From positions 357,917 through 421,916 of the forward strand of contig NW_022985395.1 in assembly GCF_010093625.1 (NCBI RefSeq): a stretch of DNA of 64,000 nucleotides. The letters are read 5' to 3'. Made by a program: the position numbers and the translations under genes. The stretch is from Macroventuria anomochaeta. Taxonomy: Eukaryota > Ascomycota > Dothideomycetes > Pleosporales > Didymellaceae. Shown in pieces: positions 21,736-31,442 of the stretch; position 1 is the stretch's first letter; the number at the start of each line of letters is the position of its first letter. The notes beneath the pieces are model-generated. The model did no database searches and had not been told where the DNA came from. It saw only the letters and a program-made list of their open reading frames with translations.

Positions 21736-22606
21736 GTTGATGAGTAGCCTCTAATTATTTTCTTGGTTGGAGAGGGTGGTGGAATGACAGTGTGGACCTG
21801 GGGAGCTCGGAAGTGTAATTCAGTGGATATCGGTGACAGCAGTTCGGAGAGGGAAAGTGTGAAGAGGAAGAGAAGGGCAATGAGGGGGTATGTATGTATG
21901 TATGTTTAATACCGCACCAAGGGAATCATGGTTGAGGCCACACTGAGGCCTCCCAGAGCGCGGAAATGCCGCCTGGACCAGTCATCCAATGCAAAGGGGT
22001 GCCTGCCTCGTGATTCGGCCAACGACAAGTCGAGACCTCTCGAGGATGTGAGACTCGATGCTTCCTCATCATTGTCGAACGCTACCACGAGCTCGATCAA
22101 GGAGAAAGAGGAGGCCACCGTAGCGCGCTCGACCGGAAAACCGGTGTTCCTTATACGGCGCGAGACCTGAGCGGTTGCCTGCTGAGGTACCGTCCACGGG
22201 TACCCTCCCGTGCGTCATCTCGTGTGACTGTGCAAGGCCAACACAACTATCGTGCTAGCATGCTTGTCTGTCCTGAGGCTGCAGCATCTTAGATACCGAG
22301 GGCTAGACACCAATGATGATGGATGAGGACGAGGAGAAGGATGAGGGGGGTCGAAGATGAGGCGTGGACGGCAGTCGGGTAGCGCTGGACCCTGCATGAG
22401 CGTCACGATGGAAAAAGAGGTGAGTGACTCTCGCATCCCACCCTGCAATGCGGCAGCTATTCACCCCGCTGCCCCACGCAGTCGCATTCCCCGAGTTCCA
22501 GCAGTCCTTGCACCGTCTCTTCTGCAGGCGACGCAGCTTCCACCAACGCTCGAGAGTCCCGCTCCGCGTGCAACGGGCCGAGAGAGCGCCGGCTGCAAGA
22601 AAAGTG
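21736..22606. promoter_or_regulatory. Divergent region with GTAT microsatellite
   Basis: This separates the leftward vWA gene from rightward pus3. A (GTAT)4-5 microsatellite lies at 21888-21905. An open stretch upstream of the pus3 ATG (from an ATG at 22448) could encode an N-terminal extension of Pus3. No other gene is supported. Confidence 0.4.
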
Positions 22607-24487
22607 ATGGCCGAGGGCTACGAGAAATGGCCGCAGCAGCAGTTGATTGCGCGCATACAAGAGCTGGAGCAGCTGGTCAAGGGGAACGAGGCGACATCAG
22701 TACACGCGTCTGGCGAAGCTACAACAACCGCAATTCCGCCACTAGAAGACGAGTCGAGACCAGTTCCGTTCCGCAAACCGGCCAAAGCTCCACCGAAGGC
22801 GTTCGATGCGTCCAAGTACAGCACACGGCTCATTGCGCTGAAGTTCGCATACCTGGGGCAGAAGTACAATGGCTTCGAGCACCACAACAACAACAAGACC
22901 CCGCTGCCGACGATCGAAGAGGAGCTGTGGAAGGCGCTGGTCAAGACTCGCGTGATCAACCCCACCCCACCGGAGGGCAGCGACACAGACTACAGCAGGG
23001 TCGACAGGAAGACGTTCGCGGCCTGGGACAGAGACGGCGCAGATATCAATTGGGAGGGCTGCGAGTACTCGAAGTGCGGGCGGACGGACAGAGGCGTCAG
23101 CGCCTTCGGGCAGGTCATCGGCATCCGCGTGCGCAGCAACAGACCCCTGCCAAACCCCAACCCCACAGAGTCGTCAGACCAGAACAACGCAACCGAAGAC
23201 GAAGAGGCAGACCTCCTTGGCCCCGAAAGTGAGCCCGCAACAAAGCCCTTCAACGACCTCACCGACGAACTCCCCTACATCCAACTCCTCAACCGCGTCC
23301 TCCCCCCAGACATCCGCATCTACGCCTGGTGCCCGAACCCACCCGCGGATTTCAGCGCCCGCTTCTCCTGCAAAGAACGACGCTACAAGTACTTCTTCAC
23401 GAACCCTTGCTTCGCGCCCGTGCCCGGCTCGTCCGGGCTGTACAAGTCCAACTCCAACTCCAACTCCAACTCCAACTCCAACTCCAACTCCAACTCCAAC
23501 TCCAACTCCAACTCCACCTCCACCTCCACCTCCACCTCCACCTCCACCTCCACTCCAGCATCTGGCAACGTGCCGATGCGCGAAGGCTGGCTGGACACGA
23601 AGGCGATGCAGGAAGGCTGCGATAGACTGGTGGGCCTGCATGATTTCCGGAACTTTTGTAAGATCGATGCGTCGAAACAACTTACGAACTTCAAACGGCG
23701 GATCTTCCACGCTTCCATCGACGAGGTCTCTCCTCTTTCGGTCCCCTCGTTCTTGCAACACTCGGCCCTCACGCCCCCAGTAGCGGGCGAGCGGCCGAAG
23801 ATGTACGCCTTCACACTCCATGGCTCCGCGTTCCTCTGGCACCAAGTCCGCTCTATAGTCTCAATCCTGTTCCTGATCGGACAGGGCCTCGAGCCGCCCT
23901 CCCTCGTCACATCCCTCCTCGACATGGACAAGAACCCCACACGCCCGAAATACGAAATGGCATCCGACGCCCCGCTGGTCCTGTGGGACTGCATCTTCCC
24001 GCACGCATCGGAAGTCCAGTCCAGCGAAGAGCGGGAAACGGGGTACGAGGATCGGCTGGAGTGGGTCTATGTCGGCGATGAGGGGGGTGTGGAGCCGAAG
24101 AGTAGCAAGACGCTCAAGGGTGGGCCGAGTAGTATGGGAAGGGGGAAGTGGGGGAGGGGAGGCGTGGTGGATGACGTGTGGGAGGTTTGGAGGGGGAACA
24201 AGATGGAGGAGACGCTGTCCGGGCTGCTTTTGGATAGGATTGCGGGGCTAGGGGACAGCACGCTTGACAAGGAACTTCCGGTTGGGCAACAGAGTGTAGG
24301 GGCTGCCAGGGGTGGTCCGAGAGTGTTTGACGGAGGCAACTTTGGCAGGGCGAAGGGCAACTACCTCCCCGTTCTGGATAGGGAGAGGCAAGAGCCGGTG
24401 GAGGTGGTGAACGAGCGGTATGCGAAGAAGAAAGGCCTGGATCCGAACCGGTACAGGAAGGCTGACGACGAAGACGCTGGAGACTAG
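22607..24487 (+). CDS. pus3: tRNA pseudouridine synthase Pus3/Deg1 (positions 38/39)
   Basis: The 626-aa TruA-family enzyme isomerises uridine 38 and 39 in the anticodon arm of tRNAs. The catalytic Asp is residue 161 in the motif KCGRTDRGVSAFGQV. Other family blocks are LKFAYLGQKYNGFEHH, RFSCKERRYKYFF, LVGLHDFRNFCKID and HGSAFLWHQVRSIVSILFLI. A variable loop between RFSCKERRYKYFF and LVGLHDFRNFCKID carries a long Ser-Asn/Ser-Thr repeat. The start at 22607 has G at -3 and G at +4. The same frame is open upstream to an ATG at 22448, and those 53 residues are rich in Arg and lack Asp, so an alternative mitochondrial presequence is possible. The extended C-terminus after the catalytic fold is glycine-rich. 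It converges with PIG-H, with 92 bp between stop codons. Confidence 0.95.
   Translation: MAEGYEKWPQQQLIARIQELEQLVKGNEATSVHASGEATTTAIPPLEDESRPVPFRKPAKAPPKAFDASKYSTRLIALKFAYLGQKYNGFEHHNNNKTPLPTIEEELWKALVKTRVINPTPPEGSDTDYSRVDRKTFAAWDRDGADINWEGCEYSKCGRTDRGVSAFGQVIGIRVRSNRPLPNPNPTESSDQNNATEDEEADLLGPESEPATKPFNDLTDELPYIQLLNRVLPPDIRIYAWCPNPPADFSARFSCKERRYKYFFTNPCFAPVPGSSGLYKSNSNSNSNSNSNSNSNSNSNSNSTSTSTSTSTSTSTPASGNVPMREGWLDTKAMQEGCDRLVGLHDFRNFCKIDASKQLTNFKRRIFHASIDEVSPLSVPSFLQHSALTPPVAGERPKMYAFTLHGSAFLWHQVRSIVSILFLIGQGLEPPSLVTSLLDMDKNPTRPKYEMASDAPLVLWDCIFPHASEVQSSEERETGYEDRLEWVYVGDEGGVEPKSSKTLKGGPSSMGRGKWGRGGVVDDVWEVWRGNKMEETLSGLLLDRIAGLGDSTLDKELPVGQQSVGAARGGPRVFDGGNFGRAKGNYLPVLDRERQEPVEVVNERYAKKKGLDPNRYRKADDEDAGD
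23447..23548 (+). repeat. Coding hexanucleotide microsatellite (TCCAAC)11(TCCACC)6
   Basis: Eleven TCCAAC units at 23447-23512 are followed directly by six TCCACC units at 23513-23548. They encode alternating Ser-Asn and then Ser-Thr dipeptides inside Pus3. The six-base unit keeps frame whatever the copy number. Confidence 0.95.
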
Positions 24488-24579
24488 CCCGCTCCAGCCG
24501 ACATGAAGAGAATGCAAAGAAACCCACCCTCAAGGCCACACATCTTAGTGACGCACACTCTTCCTGGCACCAAACTAAC

Positions 24580-25337
24580 CTACATCCCTATCCCAGCCTT
24601 CTCTTTCATCCTCCCTCCTCCCCCTCCTCCTTCTCCCCCTCTTCCTCCTCCTCCATTCTCCCACAAACACTTCCTTGCGCCCCTCCATACCTCTTCCAGC
24701 ATCGCCCTCCTCGGCAGCAGGCTCGGAAACACGACAACGATATCCTCTTCGCCCTTCACCACTATGGCGAGATAGAACCGGACCTCGAATCCTCGAAACG
24801 CCTCGTGTATGAAGATGTCCTGGATGTCACTCGTGGGAATGAAGCGACTGCTCGGTGGCTGGAGGAACGTGGATGCGGAAGACGACGTTTGTACGCCCAG
24901 GTCGCGGAGGAGGGTTAGAGACTCTTCTGTGTAGCGTCAGTGAGCACTCAATGTGCGCACCCAAAGGAAACTCTACCAGTGTGCCCTCTTCGTAGCACCA
25001 AGAGCAGCACCACGATTGCTCCAGGGCCAACATACTGCCACCCCACGTTCCCAGTACCCTTCAGCAATGCGGCCGTTTGCGGTCCGCCCAGCAACCAGAG
25101 CAAGACGTCTGTGGGTTGCCCGTAGCTAATGCGCCACTTCACCCACAAAGCGAAGACTGCACACACTCCAAGCAGGAGCCGTGTTAGCAGGCCGACGTAG
25201 TAGCGTAGCTTTGCGGCGAGGGTTGTAGGCACTGGTCGGGTGGAGACGGTGAAGGATACAGTTGAGGATGTGGGGCGGAGGGTGCGGAGGGTCTGAGTGG
25301 GCGGCGCTGTGAGGCGCGCGAGGAGGGCTAGGACCAT
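24580..25337 (-). CDS. GPI15: GPI-GlcNAc transferase subunit PIG-H/Gpi15
   Basis: Exons 25337-24977 and 24926-24580 splice in phase (50-bp GT-AG intron) to 235 aa. The protein is a subunit of the ER enzyme that adds GlcNAc to phosphatidylinositol in the first step of GPI-anchor synthesis. Exon 1 has two hydrophobic segments, LTRLLLGVCAVFALWV and GPGAIVVLLLVL, that fit the PIG-H hairpin. Exon 2 carries the PIG-H domain with ESLTLLRDLGVQT, FIPTSDIQDIFIHEAFRGFE and VVVFPSLLPRRAMLEEVWRG. After KCLWEN the protein ends in a Gly-rich tail of about 25 residues that is unusual for the family and could reflect drift of the 3' end. It is divergent from hub1. Confidence 0.9.
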
Positions 25338-25647
25338 CGTAGTATCATCGTGGGTTTGGTTTTGGATTGTGAGTTTGACGTTCCCATGGAGGGTGGGCAG
25401 TGTAGAGCCGAGAGGTGGAGGGAAGGACGACGCGACGCGCCTACGATGCGGGAAGAAGCGAGCCCGAGACTGGGGGGAACGCGGTCCGAGCTCAAGCTGG
25501 AAAGTTCAGGCGCTCGAACTTTGACATCGTTCAACACCAACAACACAACGCACCTATTCCGTGATCGCCCCAGCCTCAAGCAGCGCCTCCCAAATCCATT
25601 CCGAAGCCTCACACCGCAACCCCCAAAAGCCAATATCGCGGCCAGAC
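25338..25647. promoter_or_regulatory. Bidirectional promoter, PIG-H / hub1
   Basis: The starts of PIG-H (leftward) and the Hub1-like gene (rightward) are about 310 bp apart. The Hub1 frame is open 29 codons further upstream, so part of this may be coding if an upstream start is used. Confidence 0.45.
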
Positions 25648-26379
25648 ATGCCATCACCCTCGCCTCCCCGCACAGCACGCGCAGAAGAGGGCGCGCCAGA
25701 ACCGCGCACCCGCTCGCGCTCGCGCTCCCGCTCTCCGCGTCGAAGCCGCAGTCCCGCGCCCCGCAAACCGAAGAACTATGCGGGCCTGAAATGGAAGAAC
25801 GACAAAAAGGACTCGTCCTCCCTTGACTCGAGACGGCGCGACGACAGGGACGATAGGAGGAGGGGTGAGGGGAGGGATGGGCGCTTCGACCGGCGAGACA
25901 GAGACAGGCGCGACGAGAGGGACAGCAGGGATGAGAGGAGGGGAGGCCGGTACGGTGGACGCGATGAGAGGAGGGGAGACCAGTACGGTGGACGCGACGA
26001 GAGACGAAGGGATGACCGGGACCGTCGTGACGACCACTCCGACAGGCGTCGACGGAGCCGGAGTAGAGACCGCCGTCCACGCTCAGACAACCCCCCCAAA
26101 GACAAGAAGCCCACCTCCTCCACCACCGCATCAACCGGCGAAGCCATGATCATCGTCACCGTAAACGACCGACTGGGCACCAAAACGCAAGTCCCCTGCC
26201 TCCCGTCAGATCCTGTCAAGGTACTGAAGGCGATGGTGGCGGCCAAGATCGGGCGCCCGGTGCATGAGATTATGCTCAAGAGGCAGGGCGAACGACCGTT
26301 TCATGATAGTCTGAGTTTGGCGGACTATGCGATTAGTAATGGGGTGCAGATTGATTTGGAGTTGAACACAGGGGACTAG
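25648..26379 (+). CDS. hub1: Hub1/UBL5 ubiquitin-like protein with RS-rich extension
   Basis: The frame from the ATG at 25648 encodes 243 aa; an upstream ATG at 25561 would add 29. The C-terminal 77 residues are a Hub1/UBL5 ubiquitin fold: MIIVTVNDRLGTKTQVPCL, then LKAMVAAKIGRPVHEIMLKR and SLADYAISNGVQIDLEL. Hub1 binds spliceosomal proteins non-covalently and tunes 5' splice-site choice. The first about 165 residues are RS/RD-rich: RSRSRSRSPRRSRSPAP, then many DRRDRD-type repeats, as in SR splicing proteins. The protein ends NTGD instead of the family's double tyrosine. From general knowledge, filamentous ascomycete Hub1 proteins often carry such an arginine-rich extension, so this is probably the normal ortholog here. 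Confidence 0.85.
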   Translation: MPSPSPPRTARAEEGAPEPRTRSRSRSRSPRRSRSPAPRKPKNYAGLKWKNDKKDSSSLDSRRRDDRDDRRRGEGRDGRFDRRDRDRRDERDSRDERRGGRYGGRDERRGDQYGGRDERRRDDRDRRDDHSDRRRRSRSRDRRPRSDNPPKDKKPTSSTTASTGEAMIIVTVNDRLGTKTQVPCLPSDPVKVLKAMVAAKIGRPVHEIMLKRQGERPFHDSLSLADYAISNGVQIDLELNTGD

Positions 26380-26669
26380 ATGGGCGTGTGTGAGGAGGGG
26401 ACGGGGATGGGAAGGATGGTGGATCGAAGAGAGGGGGGATGGGATGAACACGATTTAGATGCCCGAGGTACCATGAAGGAAAGCAAAGGGTGCAGTGAGA
26501 TTAGAATATTGTGGCAGGATTAAAGTAAGATACCCATGCAACAGCCTTTGACTCTTACAATGCATCTTACCTACAGCACATCGACCTTGATTTCAGATGC
26601 AATACGCGTGCTGAGGCAGTCGACATCTATGAAAGGTCTCATTGCTATTTGCATCGCTCTGTATACCTT
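26380..26669. other. Short intergenic region
   Basis: This lies between hub1 and the 3' end of the first HET pseudogene. No feature is seen. Confidence 0.4.
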
Positions 26670-28800
26670 CTACACGAGCTGAAACATTTGCTTCTCATAC
26701 TTGTCACTATCCAACTCGCGTATCATCTGCCCTTCCATAGCCCCGTCAACACAAGCCTCTCCGACGACTAAGAATTCTTCCTCGTATCTGTCTGCTGATC
26801 TGCGGAGGATAAATAGAACGTCACCCCCGTAGAAGATGCAAACAACATCGCCTGGTCGACAGTATTTCGAACCCAGTACCAACCTTCCCTTTGCTTGTGA
26901 GGAAGAGAGAACAGTGACTGGTGGCGGCATACAACATCTCTTGTGCTTGCCAATGACGAGCCTCGCCCAAGGAGGCCACCGAACCTGCGAACAAAGTTCT
27001 GATCAGAGCATCCGAAAGCTTCTCCTCCATCGGTGCGGAAGAGGCCTGCGAACTGCTCGAGCGAGATATGTTGTTTATCACACAAATGCTCACAAGTCGG
27101 ATTTTCGTACGCTAACTCGAGATAGAAAGCAAGTTGCTACTAGTATCGGTGCTTGCCAGAATGTATGCGCCCACCCTATCTTAGTACACAATTAGAGAGC
27201 TTAGATCTAATTGGCTGGTACGTGTGTTTGCGGCTACACTAACAGTATCCGTACCCTGGGTATGTGGGGCAGTGATGTAGTTCGTGACGTAGAGCACATC
27301 TGCAGCTACCGTGAGAGGCTGTAAACACCTGGATCAGGGTCTGACACCTGGTACCAGGTAATGCTTCACGGTGTCTGTTGTAGAGTAGCCAATAAGATAC
27401 AGGCGCTTGGTTTCTGTACCAATTCTGGGTGGGGGCATACACTCCATCAATTGTTATAATCCTCGTATGAATCGCCGTCTGAGTCCACCCCCGTTTTCGT
27501 TTGCACACAATTCCAGAGCGATCTGACGTCCAGACAAAAGCCTCCAAGGGCTATGGTGTCAAATTTGTATCCTTTGAAAACCATGCCTTGGCTGGTGGAG
27601 ACGACTGGGTGTGGCTGCCTTTCCCTATCGCACTGAACTTGCGACACTCCTCGTGGCGTACCAACTTGACACCCAGCGGTATAGGATAGTCGCGAGCACA
27701 GGTGAATTGATGCATTGGAGTTTCCCGTCAGACGAGACTTCGATCGTGACCATCTACAAAGGGGACTCCAGGTCTGAGCCATGCCGTCGGATGCATCCAA
27801 GGAAGGTACCCCAGCAGCGCAACTCAGGATCTGCAGAATCCGATAAGCTTTGATGCGGGTGCATACCAAACGCTTGTGGACCTCTTCGATGGAAAGGGAG
27901 TAATCCGCAGGATTGCTGAGAGCATCCTCGTGTCTCACTAGACTAAGAATGGCGAAGATACGATCTCGAGGATTAGTACATTCACGATCTCGCAGTAGCA
28001 CAAGAGCCTGCAAGGGACTCGGGGTTTGCTCTTGTTCTGGCCAAATTCTTTGCGTCGTCCAGCATTCACGTCTGGCCCACAGTCGTTGAAGACGTGCAAG
28101 TTGGCCAGCCAAAAGATGTTCCCATATGGACTGAAGAGTCGCCATGAGTTTCGACATAGGCTTCGGCATAAGTTATTCGCTGTTCTTGGGTACTTGATAT
28201 GCCAGACAGCACGCAACGACGTCCGACACAAAGATATGCTCTCTTCGCAAGAAGCACTTCTTGCACCACCCACATCCGAGTCCACCACGGTCTGAGCAAT
28301 ACATCGCCGATACCAGTCTAATACATCCCTTGGATATCATCAGGGTCATTGGCCGTCGCCCGATGTTTTGCAGGATGCAGAAATTCTTCCAACCAAGTCA
28401 TGCCGGCAATACTCTCTGTAGTCGCAAGACCGATCCATGCGAGGAACGTGTAAGCAGAGGTGTATAGGTCCTTCATGAGGCGTCCTTGGTGATTCTTCCT
28501 ACTAGTGTTTGATTGATCGATATACAGGGTATCAACCCAGAGTATCGTCGGCTTGTCCGTCTGACGGAAAGTTTGGAGCGCTGACAAGAGGTTCGCAGGT
28601 ATCGAGATCATTACTCCATTCACCTTGATCTGTAGTGTATTTCGCACATTGCCCCACGCCCAGGAGACTGCTTGGAATGCAAGTGCGCTCGGTAATGGAG
28701 TGCGTAGAAGGTAACCTTCGACCGGACTATCCACAGTTACCGCCCTGGGATAGAGCGGCCATTTACCACCGGAAAAGGTTTTGTCTACGCTTGTGCAACA
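26670..28800 (-). pseudogene. HET-domain (heterokaryon incompatibility) pseudogene 1
   Basis: HET proteins mediate allorecognition cell death in fungi. The N-terminal part shows HET motifs FQAVSWAWG and LWVDTLYIDQ, then RPWWTRMWVVQEVLL, then NPRDRIFAILSLV further on, and a C-terminal CRPGDVVCIFYGGDVLFILR. These pieces do not lie in one frame. A TAG at 28318-28320 interrupts the frame between the HET core and RPWWTRMW. The frame changes between about 28200 and 28169, before MPKPMSKLMATL. It changes again near 26860, where SLFLTSKGKVGTG passes to SKYCRPGD. An intron removing the TAG would be only about 33 bp, too short. The true start is unclear; the frame stays open upstream of 28734. It is a dead copy. 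Confidence 0.8.
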
Positions 28801-28959
28801 ACACCCAAACCTTGATCGGATACATTCAAGAAGCTAGTACGTGAAGCAAATCGATAGCGTGCTTGACTAGTTCTGTGATGGGGCTGTACCATGAAGTCAA
28901 TACTGAGATCTTGATTCCCACCGATTGAGCTAGGCTGATAAGAGAATGTGACCACTTCA

Positions 28960-31097
28960 TCATCCCTCATCCTCATTGTGTTGCCTCTCTAGCTCGATGT
29001 AACGCTCATAGCCAGTCACACTTCCCGCTCGCAATATGTCGAATTCTTTCTTTGTAGTCCGGACTCCGATCTTGTACGGCCAAGGCTCCACGATAGCGTG
29101 CTTCTTCCTGATTTTGAGCCCATGTATATGTGCGAATGTAGCAAACTCGCTGTCCTTCAGGAAACAATCAAACCAGTGTTCCCAGTCCTTGAACATATCA
29201 TGACAGCTAGTACGGCGAATGAAGCCAGGATCCCCTGCATTCGTGATGTGACCGAGTTCCGTACGGTCGAGAGGCATGTATTTGTCGAGACGACGCGCAG
29301 CACGCATAAGGTCAGATCGCCACTTATCAGATCCTTTGTTGGCATTCTCTGTTTCAGTAGCGGCATTGAGGAAGAGCATGAGAAGAGCAGCTTTTGGACT
29401 GTCAGACCTCAGCTTGAGGAGTGGTGAAAAGATCTGGACGCAAGAATGTGGTCCAAGGAAGCCACGGTCACAGATATTTGAAATCTGCGCGTGGTAAGCT
29501 TTGGTGTCCGGATTGAAATAAACCTTAAATGAGATCTAGCACAAACCTCGATACGATCGAATTTCATGTCTTGCAGGTATGGTCCAAGATCGCGGGCATC
29601 CATACAAGACATTTGGAAAGATATCTTGGCTTTTTGGAGACGGGTGCAGAACCTGTTCAACAGGTCGCGCACATAGAAGAAGACAGCTCCGTGTTCATCT
29701 GCCTTAGCCACTGGTGCATGCTTCATATATTTGTGGTAGGACCAGCCTTCACGGGGATTTGAGCTGTCTTTCATGGGCCAGTCACTATCCTGGAATAGCG
29801 TCCTAGTCGTGGATTAGTCGAAGCCTCATCTCGCACTCTGGAACAGCTTACGGGTTTGGAGTGTCGAAAGCTGCTATCGAGCACCCATACGGAAGAAGTA
29901 CGCCCTCCCTGCGGAAGTGTATATCCACCTCCCTCAGGGCGCAAGGCCACTGCAACATGGCACGCTCACGGTAGTCGACCCTTTCTGGCGCTAGAGTAAC
30001 GCGACGGCGGATCATCTGAGATTTCTCTAGAGTGACTGCCTCGGGGACAATGAAGAACTTAGCGAGATTGAACCACTCTTCCTTTTTGAGCACAATACGT
30101 AGCTTGTTGCCATTGAAAGCGAACTGTTTCGCCTGCATTGAGCCATCGGGCCTGTTTCTGATCTTGGTACAAACATCCTCTATCAGAGGTAGCAAACTGA
30201 ACTGAAGAACGTCGACCATGACACGAGGAAGTATAGCTGAGTACCAGAGATGGATTATCATCGGTACCGCAACCTTGGCATCCAACAGCAGAGCTGTCAT
30301 CAGCATGATGATATTCCGCGCCACGATTATAAACTCCTTATCGTTCAGTACGACACGACATTCTCCCTCGTAGGTCTCGGGAAGGTTCGCGAGAGATGTG
30401 ACGACGTTACGAAGATCGCCAGAGGCTGCAAAAAGGAGCGCCAAATCATTTTCAATGACTTTGATCTCACCTTCGTTGTTTTTGGAGTTCAAAATATCTA
30501 ACGCGGGCATGTTGCCCCAAAGATATTTCTGTGCACCGAACGGGACGAGTGGTGCGCCACCAATGAATGCAGGTTGTCGGCCTTTGCGAAACCAAGTGGG
30601 TTCCCACGAGTCCTTCATGAAGGCGGACTTGCATGATATTTTGTGATGCTTCCAGTCGGAAAGCTGGCATTGTTTGGAGCAGTACTGAGATTTTGTTAGT
30701 GAGGCCGGGCAGGAGGGCATTCCAGGAGAACAGGAGTTGAGAAAACGGTGAAACTCACCTGGACCAGCTTGCAGTTGCCGCAGACATTATTGGCACCCTT
30801 CTGGCAGATTTGTACCGCACCATCGACAATCTGCCTGTTGTTTGCACAGAGAGCTGGGTCGAAGAATGTCGAGACATCAGAGACGATGAGAGCCATCTGG
30901 GTGAGCAATTCAGCGGCTGTATAGACCAGCTGGGCGTTTTCCCCAGAGTCTTCAGCTGGGCACTTATGGTCATATGTTAAGCGTACAGCATGCGCTATAC
31001 TTGAGTCGTGTACGCGATGCCCCACTTTGCCCGCACGCCAGTCCACGTCAGCCGCTGTTAGTAAACCGTTGTTTCGGGCCGCTCCCGTGTAAGTCAT
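28960..31097 (-). CDS. MYND zinc-finger and DUF4470 protein
   Basis: Exons 31097-30759, 30684-29852, 29802-29547 and 29484-28960 join in phase to 650 aa. A MYND-type zinc finger lies at residues about 99-131, split by intron 1: CGNCKLVQ before the intron and YCSKQCQLSDWKHHKISC after it. This retains the Cys and His ligands expected. A DUF4470-like region follows the finger, with LVPFGAQKYLWGNMPALDIL and an LALLFAASGDLRNVVTSLA motif. The downstream exons carry conserved blocks ending MKFDRIE, ISNICDRGFLGPH and KAALLMLFLNA. This is a common uncharacterised fungal family. Unlike its neighbours on both sides it has no frame break, so it is probably functional. The role is unknown; MYND fingers usually bind proline-rich partners. 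Confidence 0.87.
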
Positions 31098-31442
31098 GCA
31101 TTTAGTGGCCCAGTGCGCCTGCGATCCATCGTGAGCGCCCGCACAGCATGTATGGCTCGGGAAAAGTCTTCTATTGTGCGCAGTCTGTCAGCACGTCTGC
31201 AGAACAGCTGTGTGTACTCGCGCATCGTTAATTGGCCTCGCTGGCCCCCAATCTTGCCCTGCTGATGCATTGGAATGTGAAAATCGCTTCGGAAACAGCT
31301 GCAATAGGAGCACCGCTTACCTTGGACAACGCTAGGATCTCCGGCTAGCGGCCCACTTGACTTTTTACAGGGTCAGTCAAAAGCAAGGCTCGCTGATGCA
31401 TCTCGACCTATTTTCCACTGAATTTACTCCAAGTTCACCACA
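31098..31442. other. Intergenic
   Basis: This is the upstream region of the MYND-DUF4470 gene and of the PD-(D/E)XK relic, which face away from each other. No element is identified. Confidence 0.4.

Noticed and set aside
28288..28322. A short intron that would remove the TAG in HET pseudogene 1
   Set aside because: The only GT...CAG pair around the stop is about 33 bp long, below any intron seen in this window, and other frame breaks remain.
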